Positions 54,168-63,163 of a DNA stretch of 64,000 bases are shown piece by piece (within the stretch, counting starts at the first letter, position 1; every line of letters starts with the position of its first letter). Where the stretch lies: contig CP070643.1 in assembly GCA_020354125.1 (NCBI GenBank), positions 3,510,020 through 3,574,019 on the forward strand, written 5' to 3'. A model generated the notes under the pieces. The model made no database searches and had not been told where the DNA came from. It saw only the letters and a program-made list of their open reading frames with translations. Position numbers and translations under genes: made by a program. Source of the stretch: Betaproteobacteria bacterium (GTDB lineage Bacteria > Pseudomonadota > Gammaproteobacteria > Burkholderiales > Eutrophovitaceae).

Positions 54168-55667
54168 GTGGTAAAGCTTAGTGCCTATCAGAAGCTGGAA
54201 AAACGCTTCGCCCGTATCCACCTGCTGAAGAGTATCGGGCATCTTTTGCGCTGGGACGGCGAAGTCATGATGCCGCCGGCCAGCATCGGTATTCGCGCCG
54301 AACAGCTCTCGCTGCTGGAAACGGAATCCAATTCCATTCTTCGCGCCAGCCAGACTGGCCGTTTGCTCGACAGCGCCGAGACCAGCCGACAGTCTCTGGA
54401 TGACTGGGAGCAGGCCAACCTGCGTGAAATGCGGCGATTGTGGCAGCATGCCAATGCAATCCCGAACCGGCTGGTCAATGCTTTCCATCGCGCCACTACG
54501 AACGCAGAAATGCAGTGGCGCACGGCGGTCGAGCAGAATGACTTTGGCATGCTCGAAGTGCCTCTTGAGAGAGTCATTGCAGTGGTGCACGAGAGGGCCC
54601 AGGTGCTTGGCGATGCCCTTCGCTGCTCACCTTATGATGCGCTGCTCGACGAACACGACCCCGGACGGCGCGCGACCGAACTCGACGGCATCTTCGCCAG
54701 GATAAGATGCGGCCTGACACCGTTGATCCCTGCAATTATGGATCGGCAGTCTAGCCGCCCGACCGTCGAGCTTGCAGTACCGGTCGCAGTTGCACGGCAG
54801 AAGGACCTGTGCAAACGAATCATGAAGGGCATTGGCTTTCCCTTCGAAAAAGGCCGTCTCGATGAGAGCCTCCATCCGTTTACCGAAGGCACTGCTGAGG
54901 ACATTCGGATTACCTCCCGATTTGACCCGGACAACTTCTTCACCGGCTTGATGGGTGTGCTGCACGAAGTCGGTCACGCGATGTACGACTTTGGATTACC
55001 TGCTAAGTGGGCAACGCAGCCCGTCGGTCGCGACCGGGGCATGGCCATCCACGAAAGTCAGGCACTGTTTCTCGAGATGGTGATCGGGCGCAGCCGGGCG
55101 TTCATGAATTTTTGCGCGCCACTTGTTGCCAGGATTTTCGGGGTCAGTGGCGCGGCGTGGACATCAGAAAATCTCTACGGCTTGGCAACGCGCGTGAAAC
55201 GCAGCCTTATACGCATACATGCTGACGAAGTGACCTATCCAATGCACGTCGTGCTGCGCTGGGAGCTGGAACAAGATCTGTTCCGTGGCACACTGAGAGT
55301 GAAGGATTTGCCGGGGGCCTGGAACGAAAAGATGCGCAGCTACCTCCAGGTTGTTCCGCAAGATGCCAAGTCGGGCTGCCTGCAGGACTCGCATTGGCCA
55401 ATGGGGTACTTCGGTTACTTTCCAACTTACCTGATGGGCAGTGTTATTGCCGCGCAGCTATTCGCAGCCGTGCGATGCGCGGTGCCGGATATCATGAGCA
55501 GAATCGAAGCCGGTGATTTCGAGCCGCTTTTTTCGTGGCTGGGGCGCAACATTCATGGCCAGGGCGCCCGGTTTACAGGCGGGGAGCTGGTGGAGCGGGC
55601 AAGCGGACATGAGGTCAATCCCGATTACTTGATCAGCTACCTACGTGACAAGTATCTGTTGCAGTGA
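54168..55667 (+). CDS. M32 family carboxypeptidase
   Basis: 499 residues, the normal length of the thermostable carboxypeptidase (Taq) family. Zinc site H266-E267-V268-G269-H270 (HEVGHAMYDFGLP) and E296 in IHESQALFLE, the M32-specific HESQ motif. It begins SAYQKLEKRFARIHLL and ends PDYLISYLRDKYL, both family features. It removes C-terminal residues from peptides in the cytoplasm as a dimer. GTG start. Its position just after an ATP-grasp peptide-ligase fusion suggests it trims or recycles that product, which is inference. Confidence 0.93.
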   Translation: MVKLSAYQKLEKRFARIHLLKSIGHLLRWDGEVMMPPASIGIRAEQLSLLETESNSILRASQTGRLLDSAETSRQSLDDWEQANLREMRRLWQHANAIPNRLVNAFHRATTNAEMQWRTAVEQNDFGMLEVPLERVIAVVHERAQVLGDALRCSPYDALLDEHDPGRRATELDGIFARIRCGLTPLIPAIMDRQSSRPTVELAVPVAVARQKDLCKRIMKGIGFPFEKGRLDESLHPFTEGTAEDIRITSRFDPDNFFTGLMGVLHEVGHAMYDFGLPAKWATQPVGRDRGMAIHESQALFLEMVIGRSRAFMNFCAPLVARIFGVSGAAWTSENLYGLATRVKRSLIRIHADEVTYPMHVVLRWELEQDLFRGTLRVKDLPGAWNEKMRSYLQVVPQDAKSGCLQDSHWPMGYFGYFPTYLMGSVIAAQLFAAVRCAVPDIMSRIEAGDFEPLFSWLGRNIHGQGARFTGGELVERASGHEVNPDYLISYLRDKYLLQ

Positions 55668-55699
55668 ACGGTATCTGCATGTCATTGGAATTGGCGGAG

Positions 55700-55724
55700 C
55701 GCGCGCGTCTTTTTCTCGCGCGCG
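55700..55724. terminator. Hairpin between convergent M32 and lipoprotein genes
   Basis: CGCGCGCG and its complement CGCGCGCG (55700-55707, 55717-55724) flank a pyrimidine loop TCTTTTTCT. The T-run is in the loop rather than after the stem, so the terminator call is tentative. Confidence 0.4.
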
Positions 55725-55751
55725 TTGAGCCGTCGCCCAGGCGCTACGGTA

Positions 55752-57227
55752 CTACCGGGCGGCGCGATAGCTCTCGTAGCTATAGGTAATGCGGGTGTCT
55801 TTCGTATCGCGCGAGGTGCGCGCGTTGCCCTTGCTGTCCTCTATAGTGACAGTTGTTTCTTCGCTCGACCGGGTGCGGTGCGGAATCAGCGTACTCGGTT
55901 CGGCGATGATTTCCATCTTCTTCACCACCGAAATGTGTTTGACGTTGACCGGCTCACCGACCGTCTTCTCCAGAAAGTCAGTCATCGCCGAACGGAAGTC
56001 CTCGCCGGAAACCGTTGCGATCAGCACCAGTTTCACACATTTCGTTTCAGTGCCGGTGCAGGGCGCGAAACCGGCAATGCGGCGCGAAACGGTCATGGCG
56101 AACGGCGTATTTCCCAACGCCGGGGCGTAATATTCTTCACTGAACCGATAGGTTTGTCCCACCACGTATGAGCTGCTAATCCACCCACCGACCGTCTTGT
56201 TCCATTCGTCGGTCGCGGTCGCTGCCAGAAACCGCTCGGACATGGCAGGTTTGACCATGGCCAGTATTTTGTCCTTTTGATCCTCCAGTTGCGGAGGCAA
56301 GTTCGACATCACAGTGCTTTCGATGCGTTGTTGATAGGCAGACAAATTGTCAACGCGCAAGAATTCGCCTTCGCGGCTCACGATATAGTCAGGGACCTCC
56401 GAGGAAGCCTGTTTTAGTAGGGCGCTGAGGTAGTCCTGCTCTTGTTTATTGTCGGGACCCGAAAGATGCTGGCGCATCACCCGCGTGCTGACGACGAGTT
56501 CATCAGGACTGCTTGGCCCCGGACGGACTGTGGTCAGGTAGGTGGCCTTGAGTTCCGACTCCTTTCCGCGCTTGATTGATTTCTGCTGGAAGTTAACGGC
56601 TGATCGCAAAGAGTCAGGCCAGGCGAAATTGAGCGAAACGCGCTGCCTGGCCGGTCGTGGATTCGGCGACTCGCGAAAGGTGGCGATCACACGGTTGAGG
56701 ATGTCGCCATCCCCCGAGTAGTCCGGTGCCGCCACCCAGCCGATCAGATGGTGCATCGCCGACGCGCCATTCACCACCGTGCTGACATAAGTCAACCGCA
56801 CATCGCCAACACTACCAGTGACAACGTAACGATGTGCAGGCGCGCCGTTGACACTCAGCATCTCTCCCTCGCTGAGCTTCGAATTGCCAAGGCTTTCTGT
56901 CAATCCTTCAGCATAGCTCTTGGAGAATTCGGAAATAGGAGTGGTTTCAATTTCGCCGGGAAAGTAACTATTGACGATGAGAAATGCAGTTCCTCTGCTT
57001 TCGGCGACGCGGATCGAGGCGTCGGGACCGAAATCGGGGCGGACAGTCCAGGTACCGGGCGTCGACAGTTCCGATACGCCGTCGTCGGAGTAAACCGTTT
57101 GTGAAAGTGGTGCCGATGTTCCCGCGGCGTGTTGGTTGGGTGCCGACGCACACCCTGCGATGAGCATACTGCCCAGACAAACGATACTTACGATGTGGCC
57201 TGCGCGCTCTAATATATAGGTGGGCAT
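55752..57227 (-). CDS. Hypothetical lipoprotein
   Basis: 491 residues from ATG 57227 with a lipoprotein signal (hydrophobic 13-22, lipobox IAGC, Cys26). Two halves can be seen: an N-terminal part with a PsbP/DcrB-like look (STPGTWTVRPDFGPDASIRVAES, PAHRYVVTG, a stress-like strand pattern) and a helical/beta C-terminal part with one CxxxxxxC-like pair (APCTGTETKC). No family is assigned. The frame extends to 57353, but that segment lacks protein-like character. It converges with the M32 gene. Confidence 0.7.
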   Translation of the reverse strand: MPTYILERAGHIVSIVCLGSMLIAGCASAPNQHAAGTSAPLSQTVYSDDGVSELSTPGTWTVRPDFGPDASIRVAESRGTAFLIVNSYFPGEIETTPISEFSKSYAEGLTESLGNSKLSEGEMLSVNGAPAHRYVVTGSVGDVRLTYVSTVVNGASAMHHLIGWVAAPDYSGDGDILNRVIATFRESPNPRPARQRVSLNFAWPDSLRSAVNFQQKSIKRGKESELKATYLTTVRPGPSSPDELVVSTRVMRQHLSGPDNKQEQDYLSALLKQASSEVPDYIVSREGEFLRVDNLSAYQQRIESTVMSNLPPQLEDQKDKILAMVKPAMSERFLAATATDEWNKTVGGWISSSYVVGQTYRFSEEYYAPALGNTPFAMTVSRRIAGFAPCTGTETKCVKLVLIATVSGEDFRSAMTDFLEKTVGEPVNVKHISVVKKMEIIAEPSTLIPHRTRSSEETTVTIEDSKGNARTSRDTKDTRITYSYESYRAAR

Positions 57228-57414
57228 GGAGTGCTCATTGGCGGGAGGAAGAATATACGAGATGCAGCAACGTCTGTGCCTAAAAGAGGCCCCGCGCGAC
57301 GGCACCGCCAGGCCAGTATGAACTCGTGAGGTGATTGCATTACTGCGACGCATGCGGTCGCCCGATGTGGCTGTGCAAGGTAGCTATCCGTGCCTCGGGA
57401 CTAGTCGCAAGCAG

Positions 57415-58192
57415 TTACCACTTGAGTTGTAACTCCAGCCCCAATGCTGGTTGCGTGCGCACTGGCAATAAAAAAGAGTGCGACATCGAATTGGTACTCG
57501 TATATCTGCCGGCGACGCGTAACGGCCCTGCCGTGTCAAAAGTCTTTACCGTGACATTGCTGTCAATTGCGAGCAACCAATCAGTTGGCGAGTTCGACAC
57601 GCCGAGCGGATCAGTCAGAAACAAGACCGGTTTGTCTTTTCAGTTCAGTTCGCCTGGTTTGGCCTTAATGCGATCGCGCACACCGCTGAACCAGAATTTG
57701 CCGACAAGCGAGCCGAGCAGCGGCGTGGTCCATAGATCCTGATACGAAGGATTCTCGAACATCGCCTCGAATTCGTGCTCGAACAGGAAGGACAGCCCGA
57801 AAGAGAAAAAGAACGCGGTCGGCTGAAGTCGCGCTCACGACCGCGGATGTAATGGGTCGCGCCCCAATAGGGGCGCAGGCCGTAGTTAATAAAGAAATCG
57901 TCCGTATCGCGTTGAGGGTTGCTTACATTTTCTTGTCACTTTTCCCAGTTGCGGTTTTCCTTGTCTTCTTCCGACCAAGTCGATACCGATTCGGGGGCGA
58001 TATACAGAAGACCGATCACGGCAAGCTGGAACACCATGAAGTAAGCGGCATTACGTGCGGCGCTGCCCATGATTGTGCAGTGGCAAGATTGAGCCGTAGT
58101 CCGGTTTATGGTGTGGCGTTGATTCGAAGTTCAGCAGTTGCCGCTGCTGCCTCAACGGGGGCGGCGTGAAAGCGGCCCGCAATCATTGCCAG
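57415..58192 (-). pseudogene. Decayed DUF3943 outer-membrane protein gene
   Basis: Reading the minus strand across three frames gives recognisable DUF3943 segments: YFMVFQLAVIGLLYIAPESV, NPQRDTDDFFINYGLRPYWG, LFEHEFEAMFENPSYQDLW, TTPLLGSLVG, RIKAKPGELN, VLFLTDPLG, and a terminal LQLKW typical of a beta-barrel end. Two in-frame TGA codons (57936-57938 and 57640-57642) sit where the family has Trp. Frame jumps are needed near 57815-57825 and near 58050-58075. The 5' limit is uncertain, near a signal-like stretch around 58190. The gene is broken in several places, so it is not explained by a single sequencing error. Confidence 0.72.
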
Positions 58193-58309
58193 CCAAATGA
58201 CACATTGCAGGCGAAGGCTCACGGGTGAATGTCCAGCCCTCGACGCCTTGAGTACCACGACTATTCTGTATTGCGCCCTCGCTTTCTGGCGCTTTGAATT
58301 CGTGGTCCC

Positions 58310-58933
58310 CTAGCCCGCGGACTCGGTTTCGGCAGCGATAGCCCGTTGGTACGCTGGCCTTTCTGTCAGGCGCACCCAGTAGGGTGCCACGTTGCCCGGA
58401 AACTCCTTGTCAACGAGTCGTAAGTAACCGCGCAAAGACAGGCCCAGCATGATGTCTGCCGCAGAAAAATTCTCGCCAAGAATCCAGCTTTTTCCGGCCA
58501 GAGCGGCATCGAGAGCCTTTACACACAAGCGACACCGGGCTTTCATCTCGTCGAGTATGTGTGCCAGCGGGTTATCCGCGAACTCGCGGTTATGGTTAAC
58601 GATTTCACCCAACGGTCTGGAGAACGTCGCCTCGGCGAACCACACCCACTGCAAGAACAGTCCGTGATCGTTCGTTCCGGGCTGCGGTTGCAGCCGCCCG
58701 GCGCCGTATTTGTCGAGCACGTATTGCACCATTGCGCCTGACTCGAACATTGTTAAATCGCCGTCGGACATGACCGGCACCTTGCCGACTGGATTCAACT
58801 TGCGCCACTCGGCGCTCGCCCGGTACTTGGGCGACATGTCGACCGGCACAATCTGATACGGTGTGCCGAGTTCCTCGCAGAGCCAGACTACCCGAAAGCC
58901 GCGCGTTCTCGGTGCGTGATAGATCTTGAGCAT
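58310..58933 (-). CDS. Glutathione S-transferase
   Basis: 207 residues from ATG 58933, with GGAGGAGAACCAA before it. The N-terminal thioredoxin-like domain reads MLKIYHAPRTRGFRVVWLCEELG, then NPVGKVPVMSDGDLTMFESGAM with the cis-Pro V-P and the E-S glutathione contacts. The C-terminal helical domain ends at FSAADIMLGLSLRGYLRLV and the RPAYQRAIA tail. It is the beta/nu-like bacterial GST type. Substrate unknown; it adds to the glutathione theme of gshA and the other GST. Confidence 0.9.
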   Translation of the reverse strand: MLKIYHAPRTRGFRVVWLCEELGTPYQIVPVDMSPKYRASAEWRKLNPVGKVPVMSDGDLTMFESGAMVQYVLDKYGAGRLQPQPGTNDHGLFLQWVWFAEATFSRPLGEIVNHNREFADNPLAHILDEMKARCRLCVKALDAALAGKSWILGENFSAADIMLGLSLRGYLRLVDKEFPGNVAPYWVRLTERPAYQRAIAAETESAG

Positions 58934-59192
58934 TTGGTTCTCCTCCAGGATGGTTTTCGGATCGATCAAGCTGCGTCGGTGTCAGCGCCTGTTGCGCACA
59001 ATCGGAACTTTAGCGGCGCCTTTTCGACGCAAGTCTAACCCGCTGCCTTCCAGCGTGCAGCGTCGACTGTCTGTGACCCTGAAAATAATGTCTTTGAAAC
59101 AGATAGTTACATATTATGCCTGCTTGCCAACGCCAGCCACTTGATTAATCGCAGAAAGGCGCCATCTAGTGGGGCATGACGGAGAAGCACGA

Positions 59193-59609
59193 ATGAACTC
59201 CAGAGACCTGTCGCGCTTCATGTGGAGTGAAGCCCTTTCCTTGCTCGATCAGGCTGATCGGCTGCACCGGCAGTTCTTTCGACCGGCTGCAGCACGCGTG
59301 CCGACCTGGGAACCGCCGGTGGACGTAGTCGAAACCGCAAACCACTTGCGCGTCACGTTGGCGCTGCCGGGTGTTGCGGCCGAGACAATTTCGCTGTCGC
59401 AAGAACCTGATGCCATCATCGTTTCGGCGCGCCGGGCGTTTCCTGTTGCTGCCTCCGAAAGCGAAACAGGCGCGCGGGTGCACGCTCTGGAGATCCCGCA
59501 TGGGCGCTTCGAGCGACGTATCGCATTGTCGACGCACGAATTTTCTTTGGTGGAGCAACGACTGCACAACGGTTGCCTCACACTCATTTTCAGCAAGAAG
59601 GAAACATGA
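59193..59609 (+). CDS. Small heat-shock protein (Hsp20/alpha-crystallin family)
   Basis: 138 residues. After a ~40-residue N-terminal arm comes an alpha-crystallin domain: PPVDVVETANHLRVTLALPGVAAETI, PDAIIVSARR, HALEIPHGRFERRIAL, and the final LHNGCLTLIFSKKE. It lacks a long C-terminal IxI tail. ATG 59193 has GGAGAAGCACGA upstream; the GTG at 59169 is too early. The stop is ten bases before the lon start, so chaperone and protease are one operon. Confidence 0.88.
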   Translation: MNSRDLSRFMWSEALSLLDQADRLHRQFFRPAAARVPTWEPPVDVVETANHLRVTLALPGVAAETISLSQEPDAIIVSARRAFPVAASESETGARVHALEIPHGRFERRIALSTHEFSLVEQRLHNGCLTLIFSKKET

Positions 59610-59619
59610 AGGAAACATC

Positions 59620-62055
59620 ATGAGCATCTGGCGTGGGTTAAAACAAGCACTCATCAGCGATGAAGGCGGCGGCCCCGTCTCGGCCAGCGGGCCTGAAGAA
59701 CAAGGTGCAACGCTCAAGCCGCTACCGAAAGACGCGATGATCATCATTCCGCTGCGAAACACGGTGTTGTTTCCCGGCGTGATGTCGCCGCTATCAGTCG
59801 GACGCGCTAGCTCGGTGGCGGCAGCTCAAGAGGCAGCGCGAAGCGAACAACCGATCTGCTTTCTCTTGCAGCACGACGCCGAGAAAAACGAAGTCGCTCC
59901 CGATGATGTTCACTGGGTCGGCACCGCAGGGCAAGTTGTGCGCTACGTTACAGCACCGGATGGTGCGCACCACCTGATCATTCAGGGTCAATCACGCGTG
60001 CGTGTGCTGGAGTTTCTCGACGGCTGGCCATTCCTGGTGGGACGTGTGGCGGCGGTCGATTCGCCGGAGACCATGACGCCGGAGATAGAGGCGCGCTTTC
60101 TGCAGCTCAAAGAGCGGGCAGCTGAAGCGATTCAGTTACTGCCGAATGTCAACGAGGAACTGGCTGGCGCTGTGCAGCAGATCAATACGCCCGTGCTGCT
60201 TGCCGATATGGTTGCCAACCTCATGGACGTGAGCGCCGAAGAAAAGCAAACTGTCCTCGAAAGCTTCGATATCAAGCAGCGCCTGGATCTGGTGCTGAAT
60301 ATGCTCGGTCAGCGCGTCGAGGTCTTGCGCCTGTCGCGCGAGATCAGTGACAAGACACGCAAGGAATTCGACGAGCGGCAGCGCGAGCACGTGTTGCGCG
60401 AACAAATGCGCCAGATTCAGAAAGAGCTTGGCGAGGATGAAGGCTCGGCCGCGGAAGTCGAAGAACTGAAAAAGTCCATCGAAGAAGCGGGCATGCCGGA
60501 AGAAACTCTCAAGCACGCACGCAAGGAATTGAAGCGTCTCGAAAGAATGAGCGACGCTGGAGGTGAGTACTCGATGCTGCGTACCTACCTCGAATGGTTG
60601 ACCGAACTTCCCTGGAAAGACGAACCGCAGAAGGCCATCGACCTTGCCGAAGCACGGCGCATACTCGACGAAGACCACTATGGTCTTGAAAAGATCAAGC
60701 GGCGCATTCTTGAGTACCTCGCCGTCAGAAAGCTCAATCCGCAAGGCAAGAGCCCGATTCTGTGTTTCGTTGGCCCGCCGGGAGTCGGCAAGACCTCTTT
60801 GGGTCAGTCGATTGCGCGGGCAACAGGACGACAGTTTCAGCGCGTCGCACTCGGTGGCACACACGACGAGGCTGAAATACGCGGCCATCGCCGCACCTAT
60901 ATTGGCGCCTTGCCTGGCAACATCATTCAGGCGATCCGCCGGGCCAAGTCGCGCGCCGGTGTGCTGATGCTGGACGAAATCGACAAGCTCGGTGCGGGTG
61001 GCTTCCATGGCGATCCGTCGAGTGCCTTGTTGGAAGTGCTGGATCCGGAACAAAACGCCAGATTCCGTGACAACTACCTTGGTGTCGATTATGACTTGTC
61101 GAAGGTGATGTTCATCGCCACGGCAAATGTACTCGACACGATTCCGGGACCACTGCGCGATCGGATGGAAGTGATCCAACTGCAGGGTTACACGGAGGAA
61201 GAGAAGCTGGAGATTGCCAGGCGCTATCTGATCAAGCGCCAGCTTGAAACCAACGGGCTGCAAGCGGAGCAAGCGTCACTCACCGACGCAGCAATTCGCG
61301 CGATTATCAGCGGTTACACGCGCGAAGCAGGTGTACGCAATCTGGAGCGCGAAATCGGGTCGGTATTCCGCTCGGTAGCAATGCAGATCGCCGAAGGAAA
61401 AGCAGACTCTGTCACGGTAGACATTGATGATCTGCACGCCATTCTCGGCCCACGCAAGTTCGAAAACGAGCTTGCGCAGCGCAGTGCGGTACCGGGTGTG
61501 GCGACTGGACTGGCGTGGACGCCAGTCGGCGGTGATATTTTGTTCGTCGAGGTCTCGAAAGTGCCGGGCTCGGGCAAACTGATTCTCACCGGACAGCTCG
61601 GCGACGTCATGAAAGAGTCAGCGCAGGCTGCATTGACGTTGGCAAAGAGTTACTTCGATGAGTCGCTGGACAAGGTTGACTTGCATGTTCACGTACCGGC
61701 AGGTGCGACGCCGAAAGACGGCCCGAGTGCCGGCACCGCGATGTTCCTGGCGTTGGTGTCGCTGTTGTCCGGCAAGCCGGTGCGCGGCGACGTCGCGATG
61801 ACCGGCGAGATTTCACTGCGCGGATTGGTACTGCCGATCGGTGGCGTCAAGGAAAAAGTGCTGGCCGCCCTGCGCGCCGGTATCAAAACCGTGATGCTGC
61901 CAAGACGCAACGAGAAGGATCTGGAAGACGTTCCTGCCGCCGCACGCGAGCATCTGGAGTTCGTTTTCCTGGACAATGTCGCAGACGCCGTTCGCTGCGC
62001 CATGGATATGGATCCAGGACAACTCTCGACTCGCGGCGAAGAGCAAGCGGCCTGA
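59620..62055 (+). CDS. lon: ATP-dependent protease Lon
   Basis: 811 residues, with the LON substrate-binding domain (IIIPLRNTVLFPGVMSPLSVGR onward), a coiled-coil middle, the AAA+ module with Walker A GPPGVGKTSLGQ and Walker B VLMLDEIDKLG, and the protease domain with catalytic Ser in PKDGPSAGTAMF and Lys in LPIGGVKEKVLAAL. It degrades misfolded and regulatory proteins in the cytoplasm. The frame is open from 59371 inside the sHSP gene, but ATG 59620 fits the family start and has GGAAACATC nearby. A strong terminator follows. Confidence 0.96.
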   Translation: MSIWRGLKQALISDEGGGPVSASGPEEQGATLKPLPKDAMIIIPLRNTVLFPGVMSPLSVGRASSVAAAQEAARSEQPICFLLQHDAEKNEVAPDDVHWVGTAGQVVRYVTAPDGAHHLIIQGQSRVRVLEFLDGWPFLVGRVAAVDSPETMTPEIEARFLQLKERAAEAIQLLPNVNEELAGAVQQINTPVLLADMVANLMDVSAEEKQTVLESFDIKQRLDLVLNMLGQRVEVLRLSREISDKTRKEFDERQREHVLREQMRQIQKELGEDEGSAAEVEELKKSIEEAGMPEETLKHARKELKRLERMSDAGGEYSMLRTYLEWLTELPWKDEPQKAIDLAEARRILDEDHYGLEKIKRRILEYLAVRKLNPQGKSPILCFVGPPGVGKTSLGQSIARATGRQFQRVALGGTHDEAEIRGHRRTYIGALPGNIIQAIRRAKSRAGVLMLDEIDKLGAGGFHGDPSSALLEVLDPEQNARFRDNYLGVDYDLSKVMFIATANVLDTIPGPLRDRMEVIQLQGYTEEEKLEIARRYLIKRQLETNGLQAEQASLTDAAIRAIISGYTREAGVRNLEREIGSVFRSVAMQIAEGKADSVTVDIDDLHAILGPRKFENELAQRSAVPGVATGLAWTPVGGDILFVEVSKVPGSGKLILTGQLGDVMKESAQAALTLAKSYFDESLDKVDLHVHVPAGATPKDGPSAGTAMFLALVSLLSGKPVRGDVAMTGEISLRGLVLPIGGVKEKVLAALRAGIKTVMLPRRNEKDLEDVPAAAREHLEFVFLDNVADAVRCAMDMDPGQLSTRGEEQAA

Positions 62056-62110
62056 TCAGGTTCGGCTTGGCTCACTCGCGGGTAAGCGAGATTTGGTAGT
62101 GCCCTGATAG

Positions 62111-62140
62111 AAACCGCGCCGAGAGGCGCGGTTTTTGTTT
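62111..62140 (+). terminator. Rho-independent terminator after lon
   Basis: AAACCGCGCC-GAGA-GGCGCGGTTT is a perfect ten-base stem with a GAGA tetraloop, followed by TTTGTTT. It ends the sHSP-lon operon and may also stop the convergent Met-rich gene transcript. Confidence 0.93.
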
Positions 62141-62155
62141 GTTAGCGGCTTTATT

Positions 62156-62686
62156 CTATTCTTCGCCGTGCATGTCTCGGTGCATGCCACCATGCATTCC
62201 GCCCCGCATGTGTCCGCGCGTTCCGCCGTGCGTCGCGTCCGACTTGGCGCCATGCATCGTCATCATATGGTGACGCATCATTTCCTGCATCATCGCAGGG
62301 CCCGATCCGTAGCCCATCATACCGCCACCCATGCATGGCCCCATCATGGGACCGCCCATCATGTGGCCACCCATCATGGGACCGCCCATCATGTGACCAC
62401 CCATCATGTGGCCACCCATCATGGGACCGCCCATCATGTAGCCGCCCATCATGTTCATATCGTTCATCTGCTCGCCCATCAGTTGCCAATGTTCGGACAG
62501 TAGCCGCTGGCGCTCCTGCGGATCTTCCGCCTCGGCAATTTTCGCCATTTGCTCGTGCATCGTTTTCATGCGCGCCTGCCACTGCTCGATATTTCGCGTC
62601 CATTCTTCTTCGCTCGGCATGTGAGCCTGTGCCAGTGGCATCGCACAGAGCAGCGCGACGAGTGCCGTCAATAATAATCCTCTCAT
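62156..62686 (-). CDS. Secreted Met/Gly/His-rich repeat protein
   Basis: 176 residues. A signal peptide (LLLTALVALLCAMPLAQA) and an acidic helical segment (EEEWTRNIEQWQARMKTMHE) precede a region of MMGGH/MMGGP pentapeptide repeats (about 80-115), then MMxxMMRHHMM and a GG/H/M-rich tail. Methionine and histidine spacing like this is typical of periplasmic copper- or silver-binding proteins, but no named family is assigned. Seven 15-bp DNA units underlie the repeats. AGGAGACAGAG-like purine tract precedes the ATG. Confidence 0.82.
   Translation of the reverse strand: MRGLLLTALVALLCAMPLAQAHMPSEEEWTRNIEQWQARMKTMHEQMAKIAEAEDPQERQRLLSEHWQLMGEQMNDMNMMGGYMMGGPMMGGHMMGGHMMGGPMMGGHMMGGPMMGPCMGGGMMGYGSGPAMMQEMMRHHMMTMHGAKSDATHGGTRGHMRGGMHGGMHRDMHGEE
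62342..62446. repeat. 15-bp coding tandem repeat in Met-rich gene
   Basis: Seven successive 15-bp units, all beginning CATCATG on the + strand (for example CATCATGGGACCGCC, CATCATGTGGCCACC). On the minus strand they encode MMGGH, MMGGP and MMGGY. The unit keeps the frame, so the number of motifs could vary between strains. Confidence 0.93.
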
Positions 62687-63163
62687 CTCTGTCTCCTATT
62701 GATCGCGCGCCGTCAAGGACAATTCTCGAATTGCGGCGCAGGTGAACAGCAATACTACAGTCAAGCGCTTCACGGGAAAAGATCTTCTACTTTCGGTACG
62801 TACTCTCACGTATCATCAAGACGATTACATTTCTGTAATCGGCTTCGCTTCCGGTTCGTGTCTGGTGGGGTTGGAACGAGACATATGTTTTGCACGCAGA
62901 ATTGCGCTCGCATGGTTGTCGAGAACAAGATTAACATGGTTGACACAGGTCAAAGCCGTGTTGAATGACGCCGCAGCCGCATCGTTGAATATCATTGGCA
63001 TCACGGTGATGCTGGCGCGAAAGAGGCTCACCGGGCAAATAACCTGGTAGCCTGTCGCCAGATTCGCTGGCAAAGATCGATTCGATCTTTCGACGTATGA
63101 TGCGCATTGCAGCTGGCTGGCGACCAGCGCGAATCCTTAGTGACCAAAAAATGGTGGCGCAAC
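62687..63163. other. 477-base intergenic region
   Basis: It separates the Met-rich gene (minus) from the DapA-family gene (plus). The frames within it show no protein-like pattern. A CTTTCGGTACG-type and TCTGTAATCGGC stretch are unremarkable. Promoters for both flanking genes are expected but none was identified with confidence. Confidence 0.5.

Noticed and set aside
57335..57742. 135-codon plus-strand hypothetical gene
   Set aside because: The opposite strand carries recognisable DUF3943 remnants, while this frame has no family pattern.
57640..57938. TGA read as Trp or selenocysteine in the DUF3943 gene
   Set aside because: Frame jumps also break the gene, and other genes here use TGA as a normal stop.
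59094..59120. Heat-shock (sigma-32) or sigma-70 promoter before the sHSP gene
   Set aside because: TTGAAA is present but no matching -10 lies at proper spacing and no CCCCAT-type -10 was found.
60136..61272. 379-codon frame antisense to lon
   Set aside because: It is a shadow of codon bias opposite the AAA+ domain, with no protein-like motifs.
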